From: CAYLHS01 sp964594235
Lineage (GTDB): Bacteria; Actinomycetota; Acidimicrobiia; Spongiisociales; UBA4744
Direction: 5' to 3'
Length of the DNA: 36,740 nt
Assembly (NCBI GenBank): GCA_964594235.1
Contig: CAZQMF010000011.1
Location: 1-36,740, forward strand
Numbering within the stretch: position 1 is the stretch's first letter; each line of letters starts with the position of its first letter. The translations under genes were made by a program, and so were the position numbers. Below, piece by piece: positions 23,738 to 31,756 of the stretch. Under the pieces are notes generated by a model, which saw only the letters and a list, made by a program, of their open reading frames with translations, was not told the origin of the DNA and did no database searches.

Positions 23738-24820
23738 ATGTCCGAGGTGTATGACGTCATCGTGATCGGAGGGGGACAGGCGGGACTTGCAGCCGGGTAC
23801 CACCTGCACAGGCGCGGCGCGGACTTCCTCGTACTCGACACCGAACAGAAGACCGGCGACGTATGGCGTAGGAGGTGGGACTCGCTTCGCCTGTTCACGC
23901 CCGCTCAGCACGATGGGTTGCCGGGCTTGCGATTCCCCGATGCTCGCGGGACGTTCCCCACCAAGGACCAGGTGGCCGACTATCTCGTCGAGTACGTCGC
24001 TCGATTCGAGCTGCCCGTGGAGCATGGCGTCAGAGCGTCGCGGGTGTGGAAGTCCAGCGATGGGTTCACGATCGAGTCGACCGGCGGGGAGTACCTCGCT
24101 CGAGCGGTGATCATTGCAACTGGCACGAACCCTTCACCGCGGGTACCCGTTCTTGCCGACGAGATCGATAGCGGCGTCTCGCAGATCCACTCGAGCGAGT
24201 ACGTGAACCCTGGCCGGTTGCCCGAGGGGAAGGTCCTAGTGGTCGGGTTCGGCACCTCTGGTGCAGAGATCGCCGAGGAAGTCGCAAAGGTGGGAAGAGA
24301 CGTGACGATCTCTGGCACTCCCACCGTTCACATTCCCGATCCACTGCTCCGGGTTGCGGGTGGGCTGTACTGGCAGGTGCTCCACAACGTGCTCACGATC
24401 CGTACTCCTATCGGACGGAAGGTCGCACCGAAAGCAGTTGCACATGGTGCGCCGCTGATCCGTATCTCACGCGAATCCGTCGTGTCAGCGGGCGTGACCG
24501 CCGTTCCGAAGATCAGCACCGTCATCGATGGTGCGCCGGTCGCCTCCGACGGCACCCGACTCGACTCGGACGTGATCATCTGGTGCACGGGGTACTGCCC
24601 CGACTACTCATGGATCGACGTTCCGGGGTTGATGCTGGACGCTCGGGGCTGGCCGGTTGTTCCGTTGGGGATTCCCACCGGGGTGGATGGGCTCGGGTTC
24701 GTGGGAGTTCCTTTCCAGGTCGGCCTGACGTCCTCACTGATCGGGGGTGTGGGACGGGACGCAGGCATAGTTGTCGACCGGATCGTTCGTGGCAGGTCCA
24801 GACCCAAAGTCACGGTGTGA
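23738..24820 (+). CDS. FAD-dependent flavin-containing monooxygenase-like oxidoreductase
   Basis: A 360-residue two-dinucleotide-binding flavoprotein of the CzcO/FMO group. The FAD fold begins with VIVIGGGQAGLAAGYHL (residues 7-23) and ends with the ATG-type strand IIATGTNPSPRVP near 126. The FMO-like fingerprint appears as SQIHSSEYVNPGRLPEGK, and the NAD(P) fold follows with VVGFGTSGAEIA near 168. WRRRWDSLRLFTPAQ (about 44-58) is the region found in this group near the flavin. It probably oxygenates or oxidises a small organic substrate with NADPH; the substrate is unknown. A strong ribosome binding site (AGGAGG) precedes the ATG. Control by the divergent TetR is likely. Its end overlaps the convergent serine hydrolase gene by 11 bases. 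Confidence 0.88.
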   Translation: MSEVYDVIVIGGGQAGLAAGYHLHRRGADFLVLDTEQKTGDVWRRRWDSLRLFTPAQHDGLPGLRFPDARGTFPTKDQVADYLVEYVARFELPVEHGVRASRVWKSSDGFTIESTGGEYLARAVIIATGTNPSPRVPVLADEIDSGVSQIHSSEYVNPGRLPEGKVLVVGFGTSGAEIAEEVAKVGRDVTISGTPTVHIPDPLLRVAGGLYWQVLHNVLTIRTPIGRKVAPKAVAHGAPLIRISRESVVSAGVTAVPKISTVIDGAPVASDGTRLDSDVIIWCTGYCPDYSWIDVPGLMLDARGWPVVPLGIPTGVDGLGFVGVPFQVGLTSSLIGGVGRDAGIVVDRIVRGRSRPKVTV

Positions 24821-25994
24821 CCGACGGGAGCAGGTACTGCCATAGGAACGTCAACGAATCAAGCCGTTCGTCGACGGGAATGTCCGTGTCCGAAGTGGTG
24901 ACGACGACCATGTCGAGCGAGGGAATCACGTGGACCATCTGCTCTCCACCACCCCGAGCCGAGTAGATGCTCATTCCGTTGAGTTGAGAGATCCACCACC
25001 AGTAGCCGTAGTCGGTGACGGGCCCGGCCACTTGTGAGAGGCGGGGAATGAACGACTCATGGATCCAGTCGACCGAGATCACCCGCTGCCCGTTGCGTAC
25101 GCCGTTGTCCAGATAGAGCTGTCCGAACCTCGCCAGCTCGCGTGGTGTCAGGTACATGTTCCATCCGCCGGTGAAGATGCCGTCACGATCGCGGTTCCAC
25201 CAGTCCACAGTGATCCCCGCCGACCCGAAGAGATACTCGGTCGCGAACATACAGGTGCTCATTCCCGTGGCTCGGGTGATGATCGCCGAAGCGAGGTGGA
25301 CCCCGCCAGTGTTGTAGAGAAACGCGGACTTGGGCGACGAGAGCGGCGTCGACAGAATGTTCTCAACGCTCACGCTGTCACGCCGGGATTGGCGTCCGAC
25401 GATGATCGGTTCATAGGCGAAGCCCGTGGTCATCGTCAGGAGCGATCGGAGCGTGAGATCCGCCTTGTCGCTGTGGGCACCACCTCCGAACGCCTGGGGG
25501 AGCAGAGTCTCCAACGTTTGGTTCACATCGGGAATGGAGCCCCGGTCGATGGCGATGCCGACGAGTGCCGACATGATGGTTTTGGAGGCAGAGGCAATCT
25601 CGTGGCCCTGGGTCGCACTTGCGCCGTGAAAGTAGCGTTCGACGATCAGCTTGCCGTGTCGTGCCACCAGGAAGCTGCGCACGCCCCTCATCTCCTCCAA
25701 CTGGTCGAGACCCTCTTCGAGCGACGCGATGTCGATGCCATTCTCCTGAGGGTCGCCGGTCGTCCACCCTGTCTCATCACCCCGATCGGGAGTGCCTCCC
25801 GTAGATGGAACCTCGCCGAAGTGGCATGCGCTGTCGTCGAGTGTCGTTGTAGTGACGGTGGTCCGGGTGGTCGAGGTCGCCGTGTTCCCGACCGTCGAGG
25901 GTGCAGTCGATACGCACCCCGAGACCGCAGCGACAAGTGCCACTCCGATGGTCGCCATCCGGTACATAGATGACCTCTTTCGCGGGCCGCGCAT
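24810..25994 (-). CDS. Serine hydrolase lipoprotein (beta-lactamase class C family)
   Basis: A 394-residue exported protein. The signal peptide ends in a lipobox (VAAVSGC, Cys27), followed by a Thr/Ser-rich linker to about residue 55. The catalytic domain has the SxxK motif SASK with Ser135 and Lys138, and the second-motif tyrosine in FLYNTGGVHLAS near 230. This fold (peptidase S12) includes beta-lactamases, D-aminopeptidases and esterases; the linker and lipid anchor are common among actinobacterial esterase-like members. I would call it a cell-surface esterase or peptidase without naming a substrate. A TACAGT box is six bases from the ATG. The gene is convergent with the monooxygenase. Confidence 0.85.
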   Translation of the reverse strand: MRGPRKRSSMYRMATIGVALVAAVSGCVSTAPSTVGNTATSTTRTTVTTTTLDDSACHFGEVPSTGGTPDRGDETGWTTGDPQENGIDIASLEEGLDQLEEMRGVRSFLVARHGKLIVERYFHGASATQGHEIASASKTIMSALVGIAIDRGSIPDVNQTLETLLPQAFGGGAHSDKADLTLRSLLTMTTGFAYEPIIVGRQSRRDSVSVENILSTPLSSPKSAFLYNTGGVHLASAIITRATGMSTCMFATEYLFGSAGITVDWWNRDRDGIFTGGWNMYLTPRELARFGQLYLDNGVRNGQRVISVDWIHESFIPRLSQVAGPVTDYGYWWWISQLNGMSIYSARGGGEQMVHVIPSLDMVVVTTSDTDIPVDERLDSLTFLWQYLLPSVTP

Positions 25995-26000
25995 GAAGCG

Positions 26001-26006
26001 ACTGTA
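26001..26006 (-). promoter_or_regulatory. -10 box TACAGT, leaderless start
   Basis: Minus-strand TACAGT is six bases from ATG 25994, with no ribosome binding site. Confidence 0.5.
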
Positions 26007-26531
26007 CCCAAGGGGAAACGAGCCTCAGCCAGAGGTTCCCACTGCCGATCGATCGCACCTGAGCACGTTCTGAGCGTGACTCAGAGAGAGAAACCGGCAT
26101 CTCAGTTGCGAGTACTCCTGGGCGGTACCTTTAATCGAACTCACTGATGTGGAAGCAGAACGTCTGCTTTGGCTTGTCCGGAAGCGAGGCCGAGAACGAC
26201 CCATCGGGACTCAGACGAAGGATGGCGGAATGGCCACCTGATTCTCGACACCATCCGGCCAAGCCCACCCTATCGACCCCACCACCAGCTTCCTCCGAAC
26301 GTCGAGCTGGCGCGCTCGTTCCCATAACCGCCTGATCCGTCCTCAGGCCGCCCCATGGATAGGCGGCTGGCAACCACAAGTGAGGAGGTGCTTGGTGAAG
26401 GAGCACCTGATTCGATGCACGATGCTCCCGTCGGTCCCATAGCCCGTCAGAACGAGATCGAGTTGCACAACAGGCAGACGGTGACCCGACTCCTCGACGC
26501 AGTGGCGCCCCTCTGGCTCTGAAGTTCGACG
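26007..26531. other. 525-bp region without a convincing gene
   Basis: Base composition is slightly less GC-rich than in the neighbouring genes. Several short frames exist, the best being a plus-strand 55-codon frame at 26355-26522 (MDRRLATTSEEVLGEGAPDS onward) that runs to 10 bases before the end of the ABC permease gene, but no start signal, codon bias or domain supports any of them. No repeat, tRNA or strong hairpin was found. Confidence 0.45.
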
Positions 26532-27269
26532 CTACTCCCAGCGGAATAGCCGAAGTCCCAACGCCGAACCCACAACGAGCATCGCTACGACGATGGCCCA
26601 GGACCATCCGGCGCTGACACCGAGCCACGGTTCATGAAGGATGAGGACGACGTGACGCAGGGGCGTGAAATCAGCGACTCGCTGCATCACCGAGGTCATC
26701 ACCTCGTACGGGGGTCCGGCGCCTCCCAAGATGAACAGAACGAACCACGCCATCACGCCAAACGCCTGCGCCGACCTCGCTGTCGGCAGTACCGCTCCAA
26801 GAAGCACTCCGAGCGCAGCGAGTGCCAGCCCGGACAACACGAAAGCGCCGATCACGCCAACGATCGACTGGGGCCACTCGAAGTCGTACACGAGTGCCGC
26901 CAGCGCCACCAGAAGCACAGAACTGACGACCGCCATCACAAGGGTCACGACAACCTGTGCACCGACAACTGCCGAAACTGCGACGCCCGACGCGTGAAAC
27001 CGCTTCAACACTCCCCGTTCCCTGTCTCCGGCGAGCGCGGTTGGAAGGCTGATGATCGCCAGGGCGGCAATGACCAACCCGACGTAGGCGGGTACGTAGA
27101 AGCTCATCGGTCCGATTCCCTGCCATACCTCGGGACTCGGTTGGTTTCCGAATACACCTCCGAGCACGAGCAGGCTCACGAGGGGCAGAGCGAGCGAGAA
27201 GAGGAGGGTCAGCGGATCTCGGGTCAGCAACTTGAGTTCCACCGTCGAGAGCTTTGCGAGCGTTCTCAT
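26532..27269 (-). CDS. ABC-2 type transporter permease
   Basis: A 245-residue integral membrane protein with about six helices (roughly 22-42, 58-83, 103-130, 138-160, 165-190, 220-240). The N-terminal ELKLLTRDPLTLLFSLALPL and the GDRERGVLKRFHASGV loop between helices two and three are typical of ABC-2 (DrrB/YadH-like) exporter permeases. The start at 27269 overlaps the ATPase stop by four bases (ATGA), indicating translational coupling and one transporter. A much longer in-frame extension upstream runs through the ATPase gene and is not coding. Exported compound is unknown; relatives move drugs, antibiotics or lipids. Confidence 0.88.
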   Translation of the reverse strand: MRTLAKLSTVELKLLTRDPLTLLFSLALPLVSLLVLGGVFGNQPSPEVWQGIGPMSFYVPAYVGLVIAALAIISLPTALAGDRERGVLKRFHASGVAVSAVVGAQVVVTLVMAVVSSVLLVALAALVYDFEWPQSIVGVIGAFVLSGLALAALGVLLGAVLPTARSAQAFGVMAWFVLFILGGAGPPYEVMTSVMQRVADFTPLRHVVLILHEPWLGVSAGWSWAIVVAMLVVGSALGLRLFRWE

Positions 27270-28174
27270 GGGGCTTCTCCGTTGTCGGTCAGGTGCAGGA
27301 ACACCTGCTCGAGCGTGGCTCGCTCGACACGCAGATCGGGTGGAGCGATTCCGTGCTCGACAAGCGCTGCGGCGACCATCGCGAGAACCGGCCCTTCGCC
27401 GTGCACGCTCACCTGGTCGCCGTGGTGTTCGACGCTGGTCACGTTCGGTACCGAGGTGAGCCATTGGAGATCGGTGTGGCCGGTCGAGAAACACACGGTG
27501 ACGCCACCTCCGTGGTCGACGATGAGCTGCTGAGGTGTTCCGGTCGCCACCACCTTGTGATGATCGATGATGGCGAGCCGGTCGCATAGCGCTTCTGCTT
27601 CGTCCATGAAGTGGGTCACGAGGACAACGGTCGCCCCACCGTCCCTGATTCGCCCGATCAGATCCCAAGCGACTCTTCTTGCAGCAGGATCGAGTCCCGT
27701 CGTCATCTCGTCGAGGAACACCACCTCGGGACCATTGGCGAGTGCCAACGCGACGAACAGCCGCTGTTGCAGCCCGCCGGACAGGTCACCGAACTTCGCG
27801 TTGCGTTTGTCGACCAGGCCCCAGTCGTTGAGCAGTTGCTCCCATGGGAGGGGGTGTGGAGAGAGCGATGAGAACAGGTCGAGTGCTTCCCACACCTTGA
27901 TGCGGTCAGGAAGTGCAGACTCTTGAAGCTGTGAGCCGATCCTGGCTCGCAGTGTCCGCGCGTCGTGCTGAGGATCGAGACCGAGGACCGACATACGGCC
28001 TCCATCCGCCCGTCTCAGGCCCTGAAGGCACTCGACCGTGGTGGTCTTGCCTGCACCGTTGGGTCCGAGGATGCCGAAGATCTCTTGTGGCAGGACAGAG
28101 AACGAGACACCGTCGACCGCCACGAGCGATCCGTAGCGCTTGACAAGCCCCTCGACTTCAATGACCGGTGCCAT
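27266..28174 (-). CDS. ABC-2 type transporter ATP-binding protein
   Basis: A 302-residue ABC ATPase of the DrrA/CcmA group. Walker A is GPNGAGKTTT near 38, the Q-loop Gln is in IGSQLQESALPD near 82, the signature is LSGGLQQRLF near 132, Walker B is VVFLDEMTTGLDP near 154 and the H-loop His lies in LVTHFMDE near 189. About 80 residues after the ATPase core (VVATGTPQQLIVDHGGGVT onward) form the DrrA-type C-terminal extension. The start is placed at ATG 28174, not 28186, because a TATGCT box is seven bases upstream of 28174. It works with the following permease. Confidence 0.92.
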   Translation of the reverse strand: MAPVIEVEGLVKRYGSLVAVDGVSFSVLPQEIFGILGPNGAGKTTTVECLQGLRRADGGRMSVLGLDPQHDARTLRARIGSQLQESALPDRIKVWEALDLFSSLSPHPLPWEQLLNDWGLVDKRNAKFGDLSGGLQQRLFVALALANGPEVVFLDEMTTGLDPAARRVAWDLIGRIRDGGATVVLVTHFMDEAEALCDRLAIIDHHKVVATGTPQQLIVDHGGGVTVCFSTGHTDLQWLTSVPNVTSVEHHGDQVSVHGEGPVLAMVAAALVEHGIAPPDLRVERATLEQVFLHLTDNGEAP

Positions 28175-28181
28175 CTGGAGC

Positions 28182-28187
28182 AGCATA
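28182..28187 (-). promoter_or_regulatory. -10 box TATGCT, leaderless start
   Basis: Minus-strand TATGCT is seven bases before ATG 28174 and overlaps the alternative upstream ATG, which argues for 28174. Confidence 0.5.
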
Positions 28188-28228
28188 CGTCCGGCCTGGG
28201 CCGGTTGGCCCCTATTCGAAGGTCTGAG

Positions 28229-29710
28229 TCAGCTCGTACGGTGGAACAGCAGGACGGTGTCGTTGGCGACGATCTGCTCCCATCGAGGATCGGCGTCGAT
28301 GATGTCGAGGGCTTCCTGGGTGTTCTCACCTTCGGAGCCGGGTGTGCCGGCACCCATCACCACCCACTCGGCGCCATCAGCCGGAGGTCCAGGCGCGGCG
28401 TCCGCCGACCAGTAGTCCCGAACGAACGGGTTCGGGTACATGTAGACGATGGTTCGGTGATCGACGTGAGGCCCGATGTACCAGTCGGCGGAGACCGCCG
28501 CGTCGTCGGGAATCAGCGCGAGGGCTTGGTTGATCGCCGCTGGATCGCTGGTGGTCCCGTACCACGGGTTGTCCGGCTGGTTCGTGGGGAGTGGCCCGAT
28601 CAGGAGCATGCCGACAATGCCTGCGATGACGACGGAAGGGCCGAGGAAGCGGGCGAGTCGCTCACGGTCGATGCGGGCTGCCCCGTGGATGGCGGCGAGG
28701 GCGACGATTGCGAGGAGGTAGACCGTGTAGTGGAACTGGATCTCGGACTGGTAGGCGTGGAGGGACAAGAGATTGGCCAGGGTGATAGGGACGGCGACTA
28801 GCAGCAACTCGGGGGCCAGCAGAGCCAGAAACAGCGGCAGGATCATTCCGGCGAGGTAGGCGACCTTGGTAGGGGCTGCAAGGATCGAGAGGACCTCCCC
28901 CGGTGATGTGAACACGTTCCATGCGATCTGAGGCAGCCCGCTGCCGAAGTCTCCGTAGCGGGACGTGTACATGAGCGTGCCGGTTGGAGAGAAGTACGGG
29001 AGGGCGTACTCGAAGTTGAAGATGAACAGCAGAACGCTCCAGGTGATGACGACGCCCGACATGCGCCACGCCTTGAACCGCCACCCCAGGTAGAGCGCGA
29101 ACGGCACCACCACCAGCGCCGCGTCCTCCTTGACGAGCAGCGTCAGGAGGAGCGCCACTGCGGCGAGCTTCAGATGCCGCCGGCTCGCGAAGAGGTACGC
29201 GGCGAGCAGAAGTGGGACCGCAAGCACCTCCGGGTGGAACACGTCCCATGCGTTCCAGGCGACTGCCGGGTGCAGGAGGTAGGCGGCGGCGAGAGCTGCG
29301 GCGAGCGGCTTGCGGATCCCTTCGGTGCGTGCAATTGCGTACACCAGCGGTCCGCCCGCGGTGACGGCCAGGACGGTCAGCAGCAGCAGGACCCGCACGT
29401 CGGACCACACCCAGTACAAGGGTGCGATGAGCACGAGGATCCACGACGAATGGTCGGCGAACAGATTGAGCCCGCGAAGCGTCACGAACGGGGTCTTGAA
29501 TCGGCTGAGGAGCCACACCCCCTGGTCGAAGATGCCGAGGTCGAACACCTGGGTACCGAACAGAGTGTGCTTGAGCAGGATGAGTGCTGCATAGGTGATC
29601 CCGATCAGGATCGTGAACGCTCCGACGAGCCCGGCGGTTGACCACACGACCTCTCGGATGCGGCTAACGAAGCCGGACGGGTCGCGATGGGTACCCTCGA
29701 ACCCCCTCAT
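28229..29710 (-). CDS. DUF2079 membrane protein
   Basis: A 493-residue polytopic membrane protein with about ten helices followed by an extracytoplasmic C-terminal domain (from about 400). The motif FDLGIFDQGVWLLSRFKTP near 58-76 and HPEVLAVPLLLAAYLFASRR near 160 are hallmarks of DUF2079, a family related in architecture to GT-C glycosyltransferases; enzymatic activity is unproven. The lumenal region contains IPDDAAVSADWYIGPHVDHR, a pattern common to the family. It may add or flip a glycosyl or lipid-linked group at the cell envelope. The TAGCAT box seven bases from the ATG overlaps the stop codon of the histidine kinase gene, so it has its own promoter. Confidence 0.85.
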   Translation of the reverse strand: MRGFEGTHRDPSGFVSRIREVVWSTAGLVGAFTILIGITYAALILLKHTLFGTQVFDLGIFDQGVWLLSRFKTPFVTLRGLNLFADHSSWILVLIAPLYWVWSDVRVLLLLTVLAVTAGGPLVYAIARTEGIRKPLAAALAAAYLLHPAVAWNAWDVFHPEVLAVPLLLAAYLFASRRHLKLAAVALLLTLLVKEDAALVVVPFALYLGWRFKAWRMSGVVITWSVLLFIFNFEYALPYFSPTGTLMYTSRYGDFGSGLPQIAWNVFTSPGEVLSILAAPTKVAYLAGMILPLFLALLAPELLLVAVPITLANLLSLHAYQSEIQFHYTVYLLAIVALAAIHGAARIDRERLARFLGPSVVIAGIVGMLLIGPLPTNQPDNPWYGTTSDPAAINQALALIPDDAAVSADWYIGPHVDHRTIVYMYPNPFVRDYWSADAAPGPPADGAEWVVMGAGTPGSEGENTQEALDIIDADPRWEQIVANDTVLLFHRTS

Positions 29711-29717
29711 TCCGGCA

Positions 29718-29723
29718 ATGCTA
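29718..29723 (-). promoter_or_regulatory. -10 box TAGCAT, leaderless start
   Basis: Minus-strand TAGCAT is seven bases before ATG 29710 and overlaps the stop of the kinase gene upstream. Confidence 0.45.
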
Positions 29724-30815
29724 GGCGAGGGGGATACGCACCTGGAAGGTCGCTCCGGTGCCGGGCCCGTTCGAGTGGGCCGTCACGTCACCGTCGTGTG
29801 CTCGGGCGATACTCCTCGCGATCGTGAGTCCGATACCCCGTCCGGCGGGATGAGAGGGGTTGGCGATGCGGTAGAACCGTTCGAAGATGTGGTCGAGCTC
29901 GTCTGGCGCGATGCCGCGTCCCGAGTCGGTGACCTCCACTATCGCGCCGTTTGGTTCGGCGTGCGCATGGACGGTCACCGTTCCGCCTGCAGGCGTATGG
30001 GTGAGTGCGTTGCCCAACAGGTTGATGAACACCTGTGAAAGCCGGTCGGGGTCCGCGAGAACTCCAAGAGATCGATCACCCCGGTACGTCAGGGCGATGC
30101 CTGCATCGTCGAACTGGGACTGAAGGCGTTCGGCAGCCCTGCGCGCCACATCGGCGAGATCGCAGGGAATCTTGGAAAGCGGCATCGCGTTCTCTTCCGC
30201 CTGAGAGAGGAGCGTCAGGTCGTCGGCCAGACGTTCGAGCCTTGACGCTTCGTCGGCGATCGTCGCGAAGACGTCCCCGGTGGGTTCGATCACGCCGTCG
30301 ATGAGACCCTCCATCGAGGCACGGATCGTCGTGAGTGGAGATCGCAGCTCGTGGGCCACCTCACCTATGAGGCGGGCTCGTCGCTGCTCGGTGGCCGCGA
30401 GGGTCTGCCCGAGGATGTTGACGTCGTCGGCGAGTTCGGCAAGCTCCTCGACGTCGGGTCTGGGAATCTGCTGGTCGTAGTGACCGGCTGCGATCTGCTC
30501 GGCAGCCGACCGCACGTCTTCTATCGGGCGAAGGAGGCGCCGTCCGAGCACGATGGCAGTCGTCCCTGCGGCGATCAGTGCGGCACCGAGCCCGACGAGC
30601 AGGGCGACGTTCAGCGAGTCGGCCAGCGCGACCCGGAGCTGTGAGACCGTCGCGTTGCGAAGAGCTCCCATCCCGCGCTGCATGCCGCCGAGGTGGTTCT
30701 GGAACAGGGAGCGGGTCAGCAAGCTGCTGACCAACAGGATCGCGAACGATCCGACGGTGATCACGAGCAGGTATGACAGGAAGAGCCGTGTGTGGAGGCG
30801 GCGCCAGATCTTCAT
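29721..30815 (-). CDS. Sensor histidine kinase (BaeS/HAMP type)
   Basis: A 364-residue two-component sensor. Helix one is about residues 12-33 and helix two about 70-90; the short 35-residue extracytoplasmic loop between them leaves little room for a ligand-binding domain. A HAMP linker (about 90-145) leads to the dimerisation domain with phosphoacceptor His155 (AHELRSPLT). The catalytic domain has the N-box NLLGNALTH near 265, G1 DSGRGIAPDEL near 293, F-box IFERFYR and G2 GRGIGL near 325. It overlaps the response regulator gene by four bases and is expected to phosphorylate it. The stimulus is unknown; envelope or metal stress is typical of such short-sensor kinases. Confidence 0.92.
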   Translation of the reverse strand: MKIWRRLHTRLFLSYLLVITVGSFAILLVSSLLTRSLFQNHLGGMQRGMGALRNATVSQLRVALADSLNVALLVGLGAALIAAGTTAIVLGRRLLRPIEDVRSAAEQIAAGHYDQQIPRPDVEELAELADDVNILGQTLAATEQRRARLIGEVAHELRSPLTTIRASMEGLIDGVIEPTGDVFATIADEASRLERLADDLTLLSQAEENAMPLSKIPCDLADVARRAAERLQSQFDDAGIALTYRGDRSLGVLADPDRLSQVFINLLGNALTHTPAGGTVTVHAHAEPNGAIVEVTDSGRGIAPDELDHIFERFYRIANPSHPAGRGIGLTIARSIARAHDGDVTAHSNGPGTGATFQVRIPLA

Positions 30816-31516
30816 GGCCTGCTCCCGACGAACTTGTAGCCGACGCCGCGGACCGTGCCGATGAAGCGGGGTGCATCTGCGGGATCACCGAGTGCCTTGC
30901 GGATGTTCCTGATGTGGACGTCGACGATCCTGTCGTCACCGAAGAAGTCCCACCCCCACACTCGTTCGATGAGCTGCCGTCGGGTGAAGACGCGCCCGGG
31001 GGCGGACGTCAACGCCGCGAGGAGATCGAATTCGAGGCTGGTGAGATCCACGGGGGACGAGTCCACGGTCGCCTCGCGCCGGGCAAGGTCGATGTCGAGA
31101 CCCTCGAAGCGGTGAAGCTCATCGTCGGAGGCCGTGGAACCGCGGCCTCTGCGAAGTACCGCCCTGACCCGTGCCACCAGCTCTCGAGGGCTGAACGGCT
31201 TGGTCATGTAGTCGTCTGCGCCGACCTCGAGTCCGATCAGCTTGTCGGTTTCGTCGGTTCTCGCGGTCAGCATGATCACGTACACGTCCGAGACCCGTCG
31301 GACTTGCCGGAGCACCTCCATCCCGTCGATTCCAGGAAGCCGGACATCGAGGACGACCAGATCGGGCGTGCGCTCACGGATTCTTGCGACGGCGTCCTCA
31401 CCGGTTGCCGCCTCGTCGACCTGGTATCCCTCTTGTTGGAGGTACGAGCGGACGATCGAACGGATTCGTTCCTCGTCGTCGACGACCAGTATGCGTTCTT
31501 GCCGCATGGCGGACAT
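30812..31516 (-). CDS. OmpR/PhoB-family response regulator
   Basis: A 234-residue transcription factor with receiver domain (1-120) and winged-helix output domain (135-232). The acidic pocket is Asp13-Asp14, the phosphorylation site Asp57 (VVLDVRLPG), and the conserved Lys107 lies in DDYMTKPF. The output domain ends with the typical VDVHIRNIRKALGD and VRGVGYKF segments. Partner kinase follows with a four-base overlap, and a 53-aa gene ends 15 bases upstream. Direct repeats with an 11-bp period at 32202-32221, upstream of the secreted repeat protein, are candidate binding sites. The start at 31516 is preferred; an internal ATG at 31507 is possible. Confidence 0.93.
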   Translation of the reverse strand: MSAMRQERILVVDDEERIRSIVRSYLQQEGYQVDEAATGEDAVARIRERTPDLVVLDVRLPGIDGMEVLRQVRRVSDVYVIMLTARTDETDKLIGLEVGADDYMTKPFSPRELVARVRAVLRRGRGSTASDDELHRFEGLDIDLARREATVDSSPVDLTSLEFDLLAALTSAPGRVFTRRQLIERVWGWDFFGDDRIVDVHIRNIRKALGDPADAPRFIGTVRGVGYKFVGSRP

Positions 31517-31531
31517 GGTAGGAACCCTTCT

Positions 31532-31693
31532 CTATGAGGTACGACAGCGCTCGACGAAGGAGCTGACGATCGTACTCGTCTTGTGAGACGAATCGGGGGT
31601 GTAGGAGAAGCTCCTCTGATCGAGATTGGCGACAAACGCCCGCAGATGGTTGCGGGATTCCTCAAGGTTGGCGTACACGAGTGCGCCTTGCAT
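31532..31693 (-). CDS. Small protein, 53 aa, leading the two-component operon
   Basis: ATG at 31693 with a strong ribosome binding site (AGGAGA, four bases before it) opens a 53-codon frame ending at TAG 31532, 15 bases before the response regulator. The translation begins MQGALVYANLEESRNHLRAF and ends SSFVERCRTS, without a membrane segment. Codon use is like that of the neighbours. No family is recognised. Its position suggests a co-transcribed small regulator or a translational leader for the two-component genes. It is separated from the upstream secreted-protein gene by a hairpin. Confidence 0.6.
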   Translation of the reverse strand: MQGALVYANLEESRNHLRAFVANLDQRSFSYTPDSSHKTSTIVSSFVERCRTS

Positions 31694-31714
31694 GGTGTCT
31701 CCTGGTCATAGGAC

Positions 31715-31740
31715 GGGGGCGCCTCGAGAGAGACGCCCCC
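31715..31740 (-). terminator. Hairpin between secreted repeat protein and small protein genes
   Basis: GGGGGCG and CGCCCCC pair as a 7-bp stem, and CTC/GAG inside extends it after a mismatch. No T-run follows on the minus strand (GTCCTATG), so it could act as a partial terminator or mRNA-stabilising structure that sets a high ratio of secreted protein to regulators. Confidence 0.5.
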
Positions 31741-31756
31741 GGAATCGCGGTGCTCG

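Noticed and set aside
26355..26522. A 55-codon frame in the large gap before the ABC-2 permease.
   Set aside because: Weak codon bias, no start signal and no recognised family; noted only in the gap description.
26532..27668. A 378-residue version of the ABC-2 permease.
   Set aside because: Residues before 27269 are an antisense-like Arg-rich stretch across the ATPase gene; the ATGA overlap fixes the shorter start.
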